Made by a program: the position numbers and the translations under genes. Below are positions 52,218 through 62,900 of a stretch of 64,000 nucleotides of DNA, piece after piece. The stretch lies in NCBI GenBank assembly GCA_964552325.1, contig CAZKHA010000002.1:1-64000 (forward strand), given 5' to 3'. This DNA is from CAZKCK01 sp964552325 (lineage in GTDB: Bacteria > Bacteroidota > Bacteroidia > Bacteroidales > TTA-H9). Below the pieces are notes generated by a model. It was not told where the DNA came from. It searched no databases and saw only the letters and a list, made by a program, of their open reading frames with translations. Positions within the stretch are counted from its first letter, which is position 1. Every line of letters begins with the position of its first letter.

Positions 52218-53579
52218 ATGAAAACCCGTATTGTCCTTTTAAGCCTTATCTCAGTTGTACTCCTGGGATTTCAGAAGCCAGCCTTTTCGCAATGCAGTGG
52301 CTCGGCTAAGTTTGGTTCCGATAGCATTACTTGTGTGACCAACTTATCGCTTTACCGCGAATTTTATAAGCAAAAAAACTACAAGGATGCCTACACCCCA
52401 TGGCGTTGGATTATCGAAAACTGCCCATGTGCAAAACTATCACCTTATGTTGATGGCATTAAGATAATGGATAGCCGCATACAAAGCATTAAAGATCCTC
52501 AAGCACGTGAATTGGCAATTGATTCTTTATTAGCTATTTATGATTTAAGAATAAAAAACTTTCCTATAAGCCCAACCACAAAGAAAAACCAAGTTGGCGA
52601 AATCTTAACCCGTAAAGGAATGGATTACTTCAACTATAGGCCTAATGATGCTGGCAAAGCATTCGAAATTCTTCAAAATGCTATTAAGGTTGATAGCACC
52701 CACGTTATGGTTGAAGGTATAGTAACCATTATGCAGGTTGGCATTAAAATGGTGAAAGATGGAAAAGCCGAAAAAACCGTGGTTATTGACACTTACGACC
52801 AACTGAGCGATTTGATTGAAAACAATATCAACTACTATGCTAACGATTCCACAGCCCAATCAGTTTATATCCAAGCTAGGGGCAACCTTGAGTTTTTGTT
52901 TGAGCCTTTTGCAACCTGCGAAGATTTGGTAGCCATTTATACCCCAAAGTTTGAGCAAAACCCCAATGATGCGAGCCTGCTCAAGAAGATTACGAAAATC
53001 CTTGACAAAAAGAAATGTACTGACTCGCCTTTATTCTTTGGTGCTACCGAAAACCTTCACAAGCTCGAGCCTTCAGCTACTTCGGCCTACCTTATGGCTC
53101 GCAAGTATTTAAAAGAAGAGAAATACGAAGTTGCGGCTCAATACCTTAAAGAAGCTATTAACCTATTTGGCCCCGACGATATTGATAAGAAAGCTAAAGC
53201 CTTCTTACTGTTAGGCAATGTATATTTGGGAGAAAAGAATTATACGTTGGCCAAACAATATGCACTTAAAGTTCTTGAATTGAAACCAAGTGATGGCAAT
53301 GCATACATTCTTATTGGTGATGCTTATGCTGCAGGTGCAGGTGCTTGTGGTGACAACGATTTAACTAAGCGCGCCCCCTATTGGGCAGCAGTTGACAAAT
53401 ATCAGACTGCCAAGCGCATTGACCCTTCAATAGCTCCAATTGCTGACAAGCGTATCAGTTCCTATGCAGCATCATTCCCTTCAATGGAAACCATCTTCTT
53501 TTATGGTCTAAAACAAGGCGAGGGTTACAGGGTTGAGTGTTGGATTAATGAAAGTACCACTGTAAGAACCTCTCGTTAA
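52218..53579 (+). CDS. secreted Cys-containing TPR protein
   Basis: The 453-residue protein has a signal peptide (MKTRIVLLSLISVVLLGF, cleavage near AFSQ), an N-terminal region with several cysteines (CSGSAKFG, ITCVTN, ENCPCAK), and TPR-like helical repeats, for example LMARKYLKEEKYEVAAQYLK and LLGNVYLGEKNYTLAKQY near residues 290-355. It ends with a short beta-rich region. This family is common in Bacteroidota but unnamed in function. It stands between the outer-membrane barrel gene and lptC, so a role in envelope assembly is likely. No active-site motif is visible. Confidence 0.82.
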   Translation: MKTRIVLLSLISVVLLGFQKPAFSQCSGSAKFGSDSITCVTNLSLYREFYKQKNYKDAYTPWRWIIENCPCAKLSPYVDGIKIMDSRIQSIKDPQARELAIDSLLAIYDLRIKNFPISPTTKKNQVGEILTRKGMDYFNYRPNDAGKAFEILQNAIKVDSTHVMVEGIVTIMQVGIKMVKDGKAEKTVVIDTYDQLSDLIENNINYYANDSTAQSVYIQARGNLEFLFEPFATCEDLVAIYTPKFEQNPNDASLLKKITKILDKKKCTDSPLFFGATENLHKLEPSATSAYLMARKYLKEEKYEVAAQYLKEAINLFGPDDIDKKAKAFLLLGNVYLGEKNYTLAKQYALKVLELKPSDGNAYILIGDAYAAGAGACGDNDLTKRAPYWAAVDKYQTAKRIDPSIAPIADKRISSYAASFPSMETIFFYGLKQGEGYRVECWINESTTVRTSR

Positions 53580-53591
53580 ATACTATAACCT

Positions 53592-54158
53592 GTGTTTAAC
53601 CTAAGAACACGGAATACGTTCTCAGTCATTGCCATAGCCACGGTTATGGCAATGCTGTTTTCATGTGAGAACGATATGAAGACCATCCAGAAGTTTACCC
53701 AAGGCGATACCTTGCCCGATGAGATGATACGGGACTTCGAGATGACCTATACCGATTCTGGATATACTACTTTTAGGCTTACCAGCCCATTATTGTACAG
53801 TTTTGAAGGCGCAGAGCCTAAAATGGTGTTTCCTCAAGGCCTTTTTGTTCAGAGCTACGACAAAAACAACAACCTAAAAACCACCTTAAGAGCTAATTAT
53901 GCCATAAATTACCCTCAACGAAAGCTAATGGAGGTACACAAAAACGTGGTGGTTGAGAATAAAGAACGAGGGGAGTTGCTTTATACTGAATTCCTTATTT
54001 GGGATCAGCGGATTAAGAAAATTCACACAGAGGCGTTTATCCGTATTCGCACTGTTGACAAAATACTTTTTGGCAAAGGCCTTGAGGCTGATGAAGGTTT
54101 CAAGAAAAGGACAATACGCCAAATTTCAGGCGAAATACTTGTAAACGCTGATGAATAA
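53592..54158 (+). CDS. lptC: LPS export periplasmic protein LptC
   Basis: LptC links the inner-membrane LptBFG transporter to the periplasmic bridge of LPS transport. The 188-residue protein begins at GTG at 53592 with a hydrophobic segment (10-24) ending in the lipobox-like LFSC, so in this phylum it is probably a lipoprotein and not a transmembrane protein as in E. coli. The following beta-jellyroll strands (MKTIQKFTQGDTLPDEMIRDF, then TDSGYTTFRLTSPLLYSF) match LptC. It sits 12 bases after the TPR gene and 19 bases before the CNNM-CBS gene. Together with lpxK it supports an LPS- or LOS-bearing outer membrane. Confidence 0.9.
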   Translation: MFNLRTRNTFSVIAIATVMAMLFSCENDMKTIQKFTQGDTLPDEMIRDFEMTYTDSGYTTFRLTSPLLYSFEGAEPKMVFPQGLFVQSYDKNNNLKTTLRANYAINYPQRKLMEVHKNVVVENKERGELLYTEFLIWDQRIKKIHTEAFIRIRTVDKILFGKGLEADEGFKKRTIRQISGEILVNADE

Positions 54159-54177
54159 CAACCAACACTAGCCATAA

Positions 54178-55443
54178 ATGGGATATGAAGCTTACGTTAT
54201 AATAGTTCTTTCACTTTTGCTATCTGCCTTGTTTTCGGGTACCGAAATTGCTTTTTTAACCGCGAACAAACTGAAAATAGAACTTGATAAAAATCAAGGA
54301 ATATTGACAGCCAGATTATTATCAAGATTTTTAACTAAACCATCGGCTTTATTGGGTACCGTTTTGTTAGGTAATAATATTGCGCTGGTGGTATATGGTT
54401 TAGCTATAGAGCCCGTTCTTGACAGAACCATAAAGATTAGTTGGGGGCTAAACCAGCTAAACGAGGCAAGCATCCTTATTCTTCAAACCCTCATTTCGAC
54501 TCTTATCATTCTTTTCCTTGCAGAATTTCTTCCGAAGGCATTATTTCGTTTAAACCCCAACAAAATCCTAAACTGGGTTGCTTTACCAATATTTTTAGTT
54601 TATATTCTTCTCTATCCAATTGTATATCTGTTTATTAGCACTTCCGAAATTATTCTATACTTTTTTCTTGGCAGCAAACTTCCTCGCCATGCTTATGAGT
54701 ACAGCCCTGTTGACCTTGATCATTTTATCAGGGAATTTACCGAATCAAAGCCTTCGGACGATTTGGCCCAAGAAATACAAATGTTTCAAAACGTTCTAGA
54801 TTTCAAGGAAATAAAACTGCGTGAATGTATGGTTCCTCGCCCTTACATAGTTGCTATACCCCTTGACACTCCCATTGATGTTGCCAATAAGCGTTTTATT
54901 GATACTGGGCATTCTAAGTTATTGGTATTCAATAAAACAATTGACGATATTATTGGTTACATCCATTCATTTGACATGTTCAGCAACCCTACTACCATTA
55001 AAAACGTACTTAAGCCTGTTATGCTAATGCCTGAAAGCATGCAAGCCAACAAAGCACTCAAAACCCTTATCCAAGAAAAAAAGAGTGTGGCCGTAGTGAT
55101 GGATGAATTTGGAGGAACCTCGGGCATGGTAACTGTTGAAGATTTGATTGAAGAAATAGTAGGTGAGATTAATGATGAGTTTGATACCAGCAAAATAGTT
55201 GAAAAACAGTTGAATGAAAAGGAATACATATTTTCGGCCCGTGCAGAAATTGACCATATCAACCTAAAGTATACCCTTAGTTTGCCCGAATCAGAAGAAT
55301 ATGAAACCCTTGGTGGCTTAATTATAAGCATACACGAAAACATTCCATCGGAGGGCGACGAAATTGAAACGGACGACTATACATTCCGCATTATCCAGTC
55401 ATCGGATAAAAAGATTGAAAAAGTTAAGTTAACGGTTAAGTAA
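54178..55443 (+). CDS. CNNM/CBS-domain (CorC/HlyC) membrane protein
   Basis: The 421-residue protein has an N-terminal DUF21/CNNM membrane domain with about four helices (residues 4-165) and the conserved LFSGTEIAFLTANK motif, a pair of CBS domains (about 200-325, with MVPRPYIVAIPLD), and a C-terminal CorC_HlyC domain (about 340-420, with MDEFGGTSGMVTVEDLIEEIVG). Such proteins (hemolysin-family or magnesium/cobalt efflux annotations; GldE in gliding species) probably bind adenine nucleotides at the CBS pair and move or sense Mg2+. I would not call this GldE without its neighbours. It follows lptC by 19 bases. A separate promoter precedes ppiD. Confidence 0.92.
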   Translation: MGYEAYVIIVLSLLLSALFSGTEIAFLTANKLKIELDKNQGILTARLLSRFLTKPSALLGTVLLGNNIALVVYGLAIEPVLDRTIKISWGLNQLNEASILILQTLISTLIILFLAEFLPKALFRLNPNKILNWVALPIFLVYILLYPIVYLFISTSEIILYFFLGSKLPRHAYEYSPVDLDHFIREFTESKPSDDLAQEIQMFQNVLDFKEIKLRECMVPRPYIVAIPLDTPIDVANKRFIDTGHSKLLVFNKTIDDIIGYIHSFDMFSNPTTIKNVLKPVMLMPESMQANKALKTLIQEKKSVAVVMDEFGGTSGMVTVEDLIEEIVGEINDEFDTSKIVEKQLNEKEYIFSARAEIDHINLKYTLSLPESEEYETLGGLIISIHENIPSEGDEIETDDYTFRIIQSSDKKIEKVKLTVK

Positions 55444-55677
55444 AGCCGAGCACCCATTGTGCGCAAAAAATTTTAATAACTTATTGTTAATCTTTACTTT
55501 ATGTTTCAATAAAAAGATGCTTCTTGATTTAAAAACTCGCTTCAATATAGGCTCATAACCTTGCGAGGCGTTGAAATGGGTGGCTAAAATCGGAAGTTTT
55601 TTGAAGAAAAAGAAACTTACACAGGGCTAAGAAGTTAAAAGCGCTCAAAAACAGGTACAAGCTGATTATCAAAAAAT

Positions 55678-55708
55678 TTTGCCCTTTAAACATCTTATCG
55701 TAAATTTG
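55678..55708 (+). promoter_or_regulatory. ppiD promoter
   Basis: TTTG (55678-55681) and TAAATTTG (55701-55708) are separated by 19 bases, a full Bacteroidota -33/-7 promoter, 25 bases before the ATG at 55734. It lies at the end of the 290-base gap after the CNNM gene, in which I see no other feature. Confidence 0.85.
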
Positions 55709-55733
55709 CAGCCTTTTATAAAAATTAATAGAA

Positions 55734-57845
55734 ATGGCTATTTTAGGAAACATTAGAAAACGTTCGGGACTTGCAGTAATTTTTGTGGGTGTGGCCATAG
55801 CTGCCTTTGTTCTGGGAGATATTGGAAAACGGACATGGAGATCAGTGCCACCAATGGGTGAAATTGCTGGTGAAAAGATTGCTGGTAAAGACTTTGAGCT
55901 TAAGGTAGAAGAAAACTTGAAGTTTGCAAAACAAAGTGCAAAAAAGGAAAACCTCACATCGGAAGAGACTTTCCAGGTAAGGCAAAACACCTGGAGCCAA
56001 ATGGTTAATGAAATCGTAATGAATAACGCCTACGAAGAATTAGGTCTTACCATTACCGAGGACGAGCTTACCGAACAAATTCAAGGTAAGAACCCTCATA
56101 AATACATCGTAAGCAATTTTACGGATCCCAAAACGGGTCAATTCAGCCGTGAGATGCTTGTTAATTTTTTCCAGAACATCGACAAACTGGAACCAGAAGT
56201 AAAGCAACAAGTAGAAAGCCTTATAACAGCCATCAAATCAGACCGGCTCAATTCCAAATTTATGAGCTTAGTTGGAAAAGGCTACTATATGCCAAAAGCT
56301 TTGGCTCAAAAAGACTATCAACTAAAGAACCAAAAAGCAAAATTTACTTACGTATCACAAAGCTTTACACTTATTTCTGATAGTGCTGTTACACTAACCG
56401 ATAAAGATTACCAAGCTTACTATGAGAAGAACAAAAAGAGTTATGAACAAGAAGAATCACGTGATTTAGACTATGTGATTTTTGAAGTTCAGCCCTCGGC
56501 CGCTGACCGCGAAGAAGCGTCAAAGGCAATTAATAAGCTTTATACTGACATGCAAGCCGCCAATGATTTGGTTGACTTTGTAAACTTCAACTCCGAAGAG
56601 CGCTACGATAGCACCTTTAAGAAAAAAGGTTCACTACCTATACAAATCGATTCGATATTATTCAACTCAGCAATAGGCACAATGGTAGGCCCAATCCTTG
56701 ACAACAACACTTACACCATTGCCAAGCTGGTTGACGTGCAAACACGCCCAGATTCCTTAAAAGCATCACACATTTTGATTGCTTACAAAGATGCTTTTGG
56801 CGCACAAGATGTAAAACGCACAAAAGAACAAGCCAAAAAACTTGCTGATAGTATTTTTGCTGCCGCTAAAGGTGACAAAAAGAAATTCGAAGATTTGGCA
56901 CTTAAATATTCTAACGATCCTACAGCCAAAGAAAAGAAAGGCGATTTAGGTTGGTTTGCCGATGGCAATATGGTATATCCTTTTAACAAGGCTGTGCTTG
57001 ATGCTAAGGTTGGAGACATTACCAAGGCAGAAAGCCAATTTGGCTTCCATGTAATTAATGTAACTGGTAAAACCACTCCATCCAAAAAAGTAAGGGTTGC
57101 TTTAGTTAAGCAGACTATTACCCCAAGTAACAAAACCCGTCAAGAGATTTACACACAAGCAAGTTCTTTTGCTGGCCAAAACCGTACTACAGAAGCTTTT
57201 AACAAAGCCGTTGCAGATCAAAGCCTCAACAAAAGGACCAAAGATTTTACCTCGGCCATGGAAATGGGACTACCAGGCATTGAAACCGGAAGGGAAGTTG
57301 TTCGTTGGGCGTTTAGCCAAGACGTAAAAGCAGGTGATGTTTCGGATGTGAAAGATATTGATGGAAAATATGTAGTTGTAAACCTTAAAAAAATCAAAGC
57401 TAAAGGAATTGCATCACTCGAAGATTTGAAGCAAAGCATTGAGCCAATGATTAAGAAGGAGAAAAAAATAGAAATGCTTGCCGAAAAGATGTCAAAAGTT
57501 GGTGCTACCAATCTAGCAGCCCTTGCTCAGAATTTGAACGCAAAGGTTGATACAGCCTCTGATATCACTTTCTTTACATACAATTTACCAGGAGCTGGCC
57601 GTGAGCCACGTGTACTGGGTGAAGTATTCTCGATGAATCAAGGCGAAACTTCCAAACCCATTAAAGGCGAGAATTTTGCTTTTGTGGTACGTGTTGAAGA
57701 ATTTACCGATGCACCCGCAAAATCAGATTTGAGCGCTGAAGCCCGCCAACTGGAAGGTAGTTTTAATGCGCGCATCTCAAATTCGATTATTCGAACCCTT
57801 GAAAAGTTAGCTGATGTAAAAGACAATCGTGTATTATACTACTAG
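55734..57845 (+). CDS. PpiD-like periplasmic peptidylprolyl isomerase
   Basis: The 703-residue protein has an N-terminal membrane anchor (about 12-30, SGLAVIFVGVAIAAFVLG), a SurA-N-like helical chaperone region (about 40-240), a parvulin PPIase domain near residues 340-445 (KASHILIAYKD, KFEDLALKYSNDPTAKEKKGDLGWFADG), and a second PpiC-like region nearer the C-terminus. Like PpiD of E. coli it probably assists newly exported proteins at the Sec translocon. The ATG has its own promoter at 55678-55708 and a strong terminator at 57866-57892, so it is transcribed alone. Whether the parvulin site is catalytic is not clear by eye; PpiD itself has little activity. Confidence 0.93.
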   Translation: MAILGNIRKRSGLAVIFVGVAIAAFVLGDIGKRTWRSVPPMGEIAGEKIAGKDFELKVEENLKFAKQSAKKENLTSEETFQVRQNTWSQMVNEIVMNNAYEELGLTITEDELTEQIQGKNPHKYIVSNFTDPKTGQFSREMLVNFFQNIDKLEPEVKQQVESLITAIKSDRLNSKFMSLVGKGYYMPKALAQKDYQLKNQKAKFTYVSQSFTLISDSAVTLTDKDYQAYYEKNKKSYEQEESRDLDYVIFEVQPSAADREEASKAINKLYTDMQAANDLVDFVNFNSEERYDSTFKKKGSLPIQIDSILFNSAIGTMVGPILDNNTYTIAKLVDVQTRPDSLKASHILIAYKDAFGAQDVKRTKEQAKKLADSIFAAAKGDKKKFEDLALKYSNDPTAKEKKGDLGWFADGNMVYPFNKAVLDAKVGDITKAESQFGFHVINVTGKTTPSKKVRVALVKQTITPSNKTRQEIYTQASSFAGQNRTTEAFNKAVADQSLNKRTKDFTSAMEMGLPGIETGREVVRWAFSQDVKAGDVSDVKDIDGKYVVVNLKKIKAKGIASLEDLKQSIEPMIKKEKKIEMLAEKMSKVGATNLAALAQNLNAKVDTASDITFFTYNLPGAGREPRVLGEVFSMNQGETSKPIKGENFAFVVRVEEFTDAPAKSDLSAEARQLEGSFNARISNSIIRTLEKLADVKDNRVLYY

Positions 57846-57865
57846 CCAATTAATTAAGTTATACG

Positions 57866-57892
57866 AAGCCGGCCATTGAGCCGGCTTTTTTT
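57866..57892 (+). terminator. intrinsic terminator after ppiD
   Basis: AAGCCGGC (57866-57873) pairs perfectly with GCCGGCTT (57880-57887) around a six-base loop and runs into T residues to 57892. It lies 21 bases after the stop and isolates ppiD from dnaG. Confidence 0.93.
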
Positions 57893-57962
57893 ATAAAGTG
57901 GCATCAACAAACCAACGCCATTCGCCTTTTTAAGATAATTTAGCAGCATAAAATAAGCCTTC

Positions 57963-59906
57963 GTGATCCGACAAGAAACCATAGCCAAAATACTTGATGC
58001 CGCACGCGTTGAAGAAGTTGTGGGTGAATTTGTTTCCCTTAAAAAGAAGGGAGGCAATTACACGGGCCTATGTCCTTTCCATAACGAAAAAACGCCCTCG
58101 TTTTATGTTTCGCCCGTAAAAGGCATTTACAAATGCTTTGGTTGCAGTGCTTCGGGTACTGCGGTGCGCTTTTTAATGGATCATGAGCATTATACCTATC
58201 CTGAAGCGCTTAGGTACCTTGCTAAAAAATACAATATTGAAGTTGAGGAACATGAGCAAACCGCCGAGGATATAAAGGCAGCGGGCGAACGCGAGAGCCT
58301 TTACAGCGTAACGGCATTGGCTGCAAGCTTTTTTACCGAAACCCTATGGAACACCGAGCCAGGCCGCTCTATTGCCTTATCATACTTTGAAGAACGCGAT
58401 TTTTCGCATGCCACTATTACCAAATTTGGATTGGGCTTTGCCCCCGATAGCCGTGATGCACTGTTTAAATTTGCTGCCACAAAAGGATATAAACCCGAAT
58501 ACCTCGAAAAAGCCGGTTTGGTTTTAGATAAAGATGGTACATATATTGACCGCTTCAGAAACCGTGTAATTTTCCCCATACACAACCTCTCGGGCAGGGT
58601 AATTGGATTTGGTGGCAGGATACTCACCCGCGAAAAAAACCTCGCCAAATACATCAATTCGCCCGAATCCGAGATCTACCACAAAACCAATGTGCTTTAT
58701 GGAATATCATTTGCCAAAAAAGACATTGCCAGCCTCGACAATTGCTACTTGGTAGAAGGCTATACCGATGTGATATCAATGCATCAGGCTGGAATTACCA
58801 ATGTGGTAGCCTCCTCGGGAACCTCGCTTACTACCGAACAGATTCGACTTATAAAACGCTATACCTCAAATATTACCATTTTATATGATGGAGATTTGGC
58901 AGGTATAAAAGCTTCTTTTAGAGGCATTGATATGGTTTTGCAGGAAGCTTTAAACGTGCGAATCGTATTGTTTCCGGATGGAGAAGACCCAGATTCGTTT
59001 TCGCGAAAAAAACGCCCCGAAGAAGTTAAGGAATACATTACAACCCAAGCTAATGATTTCATCGTATTTAAAACCAACCTCTTACTAAAAGAAGCAGAGG
59101 GAGACCCAATTAAACGGGCTGGACTAATCAAAGAAATTATTTCTTCTATTGCCCTGATTCCAGATGGTATTATCCGTGAGGCTTATGTGCGGGAGTGCTC
59201 ATCGTTGATGGATATGCGCGAGCAAACTTTAATTTTTGAACTCAACAAACTGCTGCGCAAGGGCCAAAAAAAAGAAGATGCCCCAGCCGAGCCAATAGCT
59301 TCTGAAAATCAACCTATTGAAATTCCTGCTCAGAAGGATAACGATCGGCTGAACCTAAAGACCCAAGAACTAAACATCATACGAATTTTGATTAGCTATG
59401 GCGACCAAGATTTTTCATTTCCTGTTATAAAACCCAAAGGCATTATTGAAGAAGTACCTGTTAAAACCGGACTATTTATTGTAAATGAACTAATTGAAGA
59501 TGAATACACCTTCGAAAATCCCATTTACCATAAAATCTTTAGCGAGTACAAGGAAGCATTTAAAAATGAGTTGGTTCCTGGTGAGCAGTTCTTTATAAAC
59601 CATTCAGATACCGAAATTTCTGACTTTACCATTTCCTTAATAGCTACACCCTTTCAGTTAAGCCCCAATTGGTTCGATCGGAAAGGAATTCATACCCCCA
59701 CCGAACTCGAAAAACTCAAAGACTTGGTAATTAACTCGGTATATTCGCTAAAACTGCGAAAAATCGAAATAATGATTGCTGAAATACAGGAAGAAATAAA
59801 AACAGCCGACGAGATAGATGTAATGCTATTATTGAAAAAACAGTTTGATTTACAAACACTAAGAAGTGCCGTTTCGAAACAGCTTGGAAGGATTATCCTT
59901 AATTGA
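57963..59906 (+). CDS. dnaG: DNA primase
   Basis: DnaG makes RNA primers for replication. The 647-residue protein has the N-terminal CHC2 zinc finger (C37, H40, C58 and C61 in GLCPFH and KCFGC), a Toprim domain with LVEGYTDVISM and YDGDLAGIKA near residues 260-320, and a C-terminal helicase-binding helical region. The start is GTG at 57963. Its 3' end overlaps the convergent T9SS cargo gene by 8 bases. No other replication gene is near. The ppiD terminator at 57866-57892 lies upstream, so it needs its own promoter between 57893 and 57962, which I could not identify with confidence. Confidence 0.96.
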   Translation: MIRQETIAKILDAARVEEVVGEFVSLKKKGGNYTGLCPFHNEKTPSFYVSPVKGIYKCFGCSASGTAVRFLMDHEHYTYPEALRYLAKKYNIEVEEHEQTAEDIKAAGERESLYSVTALAASFFTETLWNTEPGRSIALSYFEERDFSHATITKFGLGFAPDSRDALFKFAATKGYKPEYLEKAGLVLDKDGTYIDRFRNRVIFPIHNLSGRVIGFGGRILTREKNLAKYINSPESEIYHKTNVLYGISFAKKDIASLDNCYLVEGYTDVISMHQAGITNVVASSGTSLTTEQIRLIKRYTSNITILYDGDLAGIKASFRGIDMVLQEALNVRIVLFPDGEDPDSFSRKKRPEEVKEYITTQANDFIVFKTNLLLKEAEGDPIKRAGLIKEIISSIALIPDGIIREAYVRECSSLMDMREQTLIFELNKLLRKGQKKEDAPAEPIASENQPIEIPAQKDNDRLNLKTQELNIIRILISYGDQDFSFPVIKPKGIIEEVPVKTGLFIVNELIEDEYTFENPIYHKIFSEYKEAFKNELVPGEQFFINHSDTEISDFTISLIATPFQLSPNWFDRKGIHTPTELEKLKDLVINSVYSLKLRKIEIMIAEIQEEIKTADEIDVMLLLKKQFDLQTLRSAVSKQLGRIILN

Positions 59907-62900
59907 CAAGAAATTTTTGCAAGACTGTTGAACCTTTAATCCGTACGAAATAAGCTCCTTTTGCAAAAGCGCTCAAATCAATACGCAGCTGATTGATTGT
60001 TGATACAAGCTTTTGTGCATAAACAATCTTTCCATTTGCATCCATTATCTCCAATTCGCTATCAGCATTAACAGGCAAATTGAATTTGATGCCTAAATAT
60101 GTACTTGCCGGATTGGGAAACAACCCAAGCAAATTTGCTCTTAATGGATCGTTTAGGCCCCAGCCTGGGCAGTGGGTCATACTAACCTTAATTGAATCAG
60201 AGGTTTCACAAGCATTACCATCAACCACCTTTACACTAAAAATTGCCGAAGATCCCACAGGAACCACTATCGAATCAATTTCTAAAAAACGGCTTGCGGA
60301 ACCAGTGGACCATTGATAGGACGAAAAGTCAGCACCTGCATCAAGGATAAGGGTTTGAAGTGTGCAAATGGATGTATCGGTACCTAAATGGATGCTGGGT
60401 AGTTGAAAAACGGTAACGCGTATCGAATCGCAAGGTGAATCGCCACATGCGTTGCTAATTTGGGCATAATACGTTTGTGAGGAAGTTGGCGCAAGAACAT
60501 TGTTATGGTAGGCTGTTCCCGCAATGCTCCCATTACAAGCTCCTAAATACCATATAATTGAATCACCTGATACTGAATCGGCAGCAAGTTGAATAGCGGA
60601 AACAGCACCTAAGCAGTAACTTGATGGGGTTGCAAGTAGGTTGGTGGGTTGCGTTGGTGGACTTTGAATAAAGACCATTAAAGAATCTTCGGTGGTGGCC
60701 ATATTGGTAATAGCCTTAAGCTTAAGGCGAACCTTTCCATTGGTTATATCTTGTAATCCAGGAAAATAATCGGTTATTAAGGCTTGTGGCTGGCTAAAAA
60801 CACCATCACCCATAGTTGTCCATGTAATGGATGCATAATTAGAGCCAACCGCCTCAATATGAACCGAATCTTGATTAGCACAAATACCTCGATCAGTTCC
60901 TGCTTCAACCTGTGGCAGGTTAAATATTGGCAGTGAAATATAATCAACCCAGACCTTATCTTCACCTGCCGAAAAATAAGGATCTTTGCTATACTGCCAC
61001 CTAAGCGTATGATTACCTGCTGGAACCATATAAGCAACACGTTTCCAATCACGTATGCCCGACCATTTTCCGTACCGTATATTATCAACATAAAACTGCA
61101 ATTGGTCATAATTTGATTCGGTGGAAGTTTTATACCAGAACGAAACCGAATCATCGGAGGCTATTTGGTATGAAAGGTATAAAACAGATTCTTCTTCATC
61201 GTCTATATCGCCAGACGCTGCACAGAAATGGCCTTCGTATGGCAAGTTTGAGGCAATTGAAAAGAGCTTGTTGCCGCTGCGCATCCAGGGATACTTTTGA
61301 AAACTGCCCGTTTCCCAATCTTCAACAATAAGTCCAACACGGGAGAAAAAATCCTTTTGTGCAAAAAATAAGCCCGATTGTGCTTCGAAGTGGAACATTA
61401 TATTTATTCCATAAGGAGCTGTAGGCGCCAGTTTTACACTAAAATAAGCTGTATCTATTTGATTACTTACCAATTGTGGAATAATTGAACTTGACTGCAG
61501 CACCTGAAGCTCAGGAGTGGAGGTAGTTAGGCTGCATAAAACCGATTCCAACGGAAAATCGCCAGTATTCTGCACCCACAGCTTAAGGATGGCTTGCTCG
61601 CCAGGATCAAGAATTTTGTTTGCATTTCCTTCTTCATCATTGATGGCATAGGTGAGTATTGCAAGTTGTGGAGCTTTTGAAACAATTCTAAAATGGCTGT
61701 ACCAAGTACTATCGCCATCGGTTGCTTTAAGGTCAAAGCGTACGTTTATACCATCGGGAATTGTATCGGAGACTTTTAGGGTGTAAGCTTCTTCTTTAGC
61801 TATGGATTGGCCGATATTGAAACTACCATAGTTTTCGATGCTATCGGTGATAGTGACATAAGGTGAGGTGCTTAAAAGTGTAACAACAACATTTTGAGCA
61901 GGTTCATCACCAATATTTTTCATTGTAATGGTAAAGTGCACCGAATCGCCAAAAATCAATTCGGGCTCGTTGCTAGGGTCGGCGGGTGTTATTTCAAGGT
62001 TTTGATAAATCACATATGGCTGATTTGGCGGAGGTCCGGTTTCAAAAGGGCTGGTATAGGCGAGGGTATTACCGGAACGATTGTCGCTCCAAACGGGATA
62101 AACTTTTCGATCGTAGGCCGTAATTCCCAAATAATCACCCATATAGCCACCTCCAAGGCCTGGAATAGGGGAGGGGGTAAACGCAAAATCGCTCACCCTG
62201 AAATCGTCCCATGCTTGGCCTCCATCATACGAATTTGCAACCCAAACCTCACAATCCTCGGGACCTGTATTACGGTCGTCGAAAAAAATTACACTTAAGG
62301 TTCCCGTAACGGGGTCGCAGGTAATCCAGGGCATGAAATGTTCTTTGCCCAAACCCGGCGCATCTTGGTTTATTTTAATCGGATCGCTCCACGATGCCCC
62401 ATTATTGCTCGATTTTATGAGGTAAAGGTCAATATCCGGACCGGTATTTACACCCGGAAATCCCAAATTATTCCACACCACATAAATTGTTCCCCGGTTT
62501 GGGCCGTTACTTTGGTCAACAGCCATAACCGGAAAACCGCTTACTCGCATATTTTTTGATGTTAAAGAATTACGCAAACCATTGATATTATTTATAATAC
62601 GGTAAGCAGGCTCAAAGGTTTGGCCACCATCAAATGAGCGTGCAAAACCCAAGGCATTTTCATCGCCCGGCCAAGTATCATAAATGGCCCAAACTAAGTA
62701 CAGCTCTCCATTGGGCCCTGTTTGTATGTTTACACCTTGGCTATGTGCCAATGCATTTACACCAAGACTTACATTCATTGGAGAGGACCATGAAATACCA
62801 TTGTTGATGGACCGTGCAAGTTGAATTAATCCATTGTTGTTGCCACCAAAACGTGTCCAAGCGGCATAAACATTGCCTAAGTACGGGCTGGTTGTACTGT

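Noticed and set aside
55444..55677. Decayed gene or small RNA in the gap before ppiD
   Set aside because: Only short inverted A/T-rich stretches and no frame longer than chance; no supported feature beyond the ppiD promoter.
61527..62560. Short ORFs on both strands within the T9SS cargo gene
   Set aside because: All lie inside the continuous 1218-residue reading frame with Asp-box motifs and have no supporting features.
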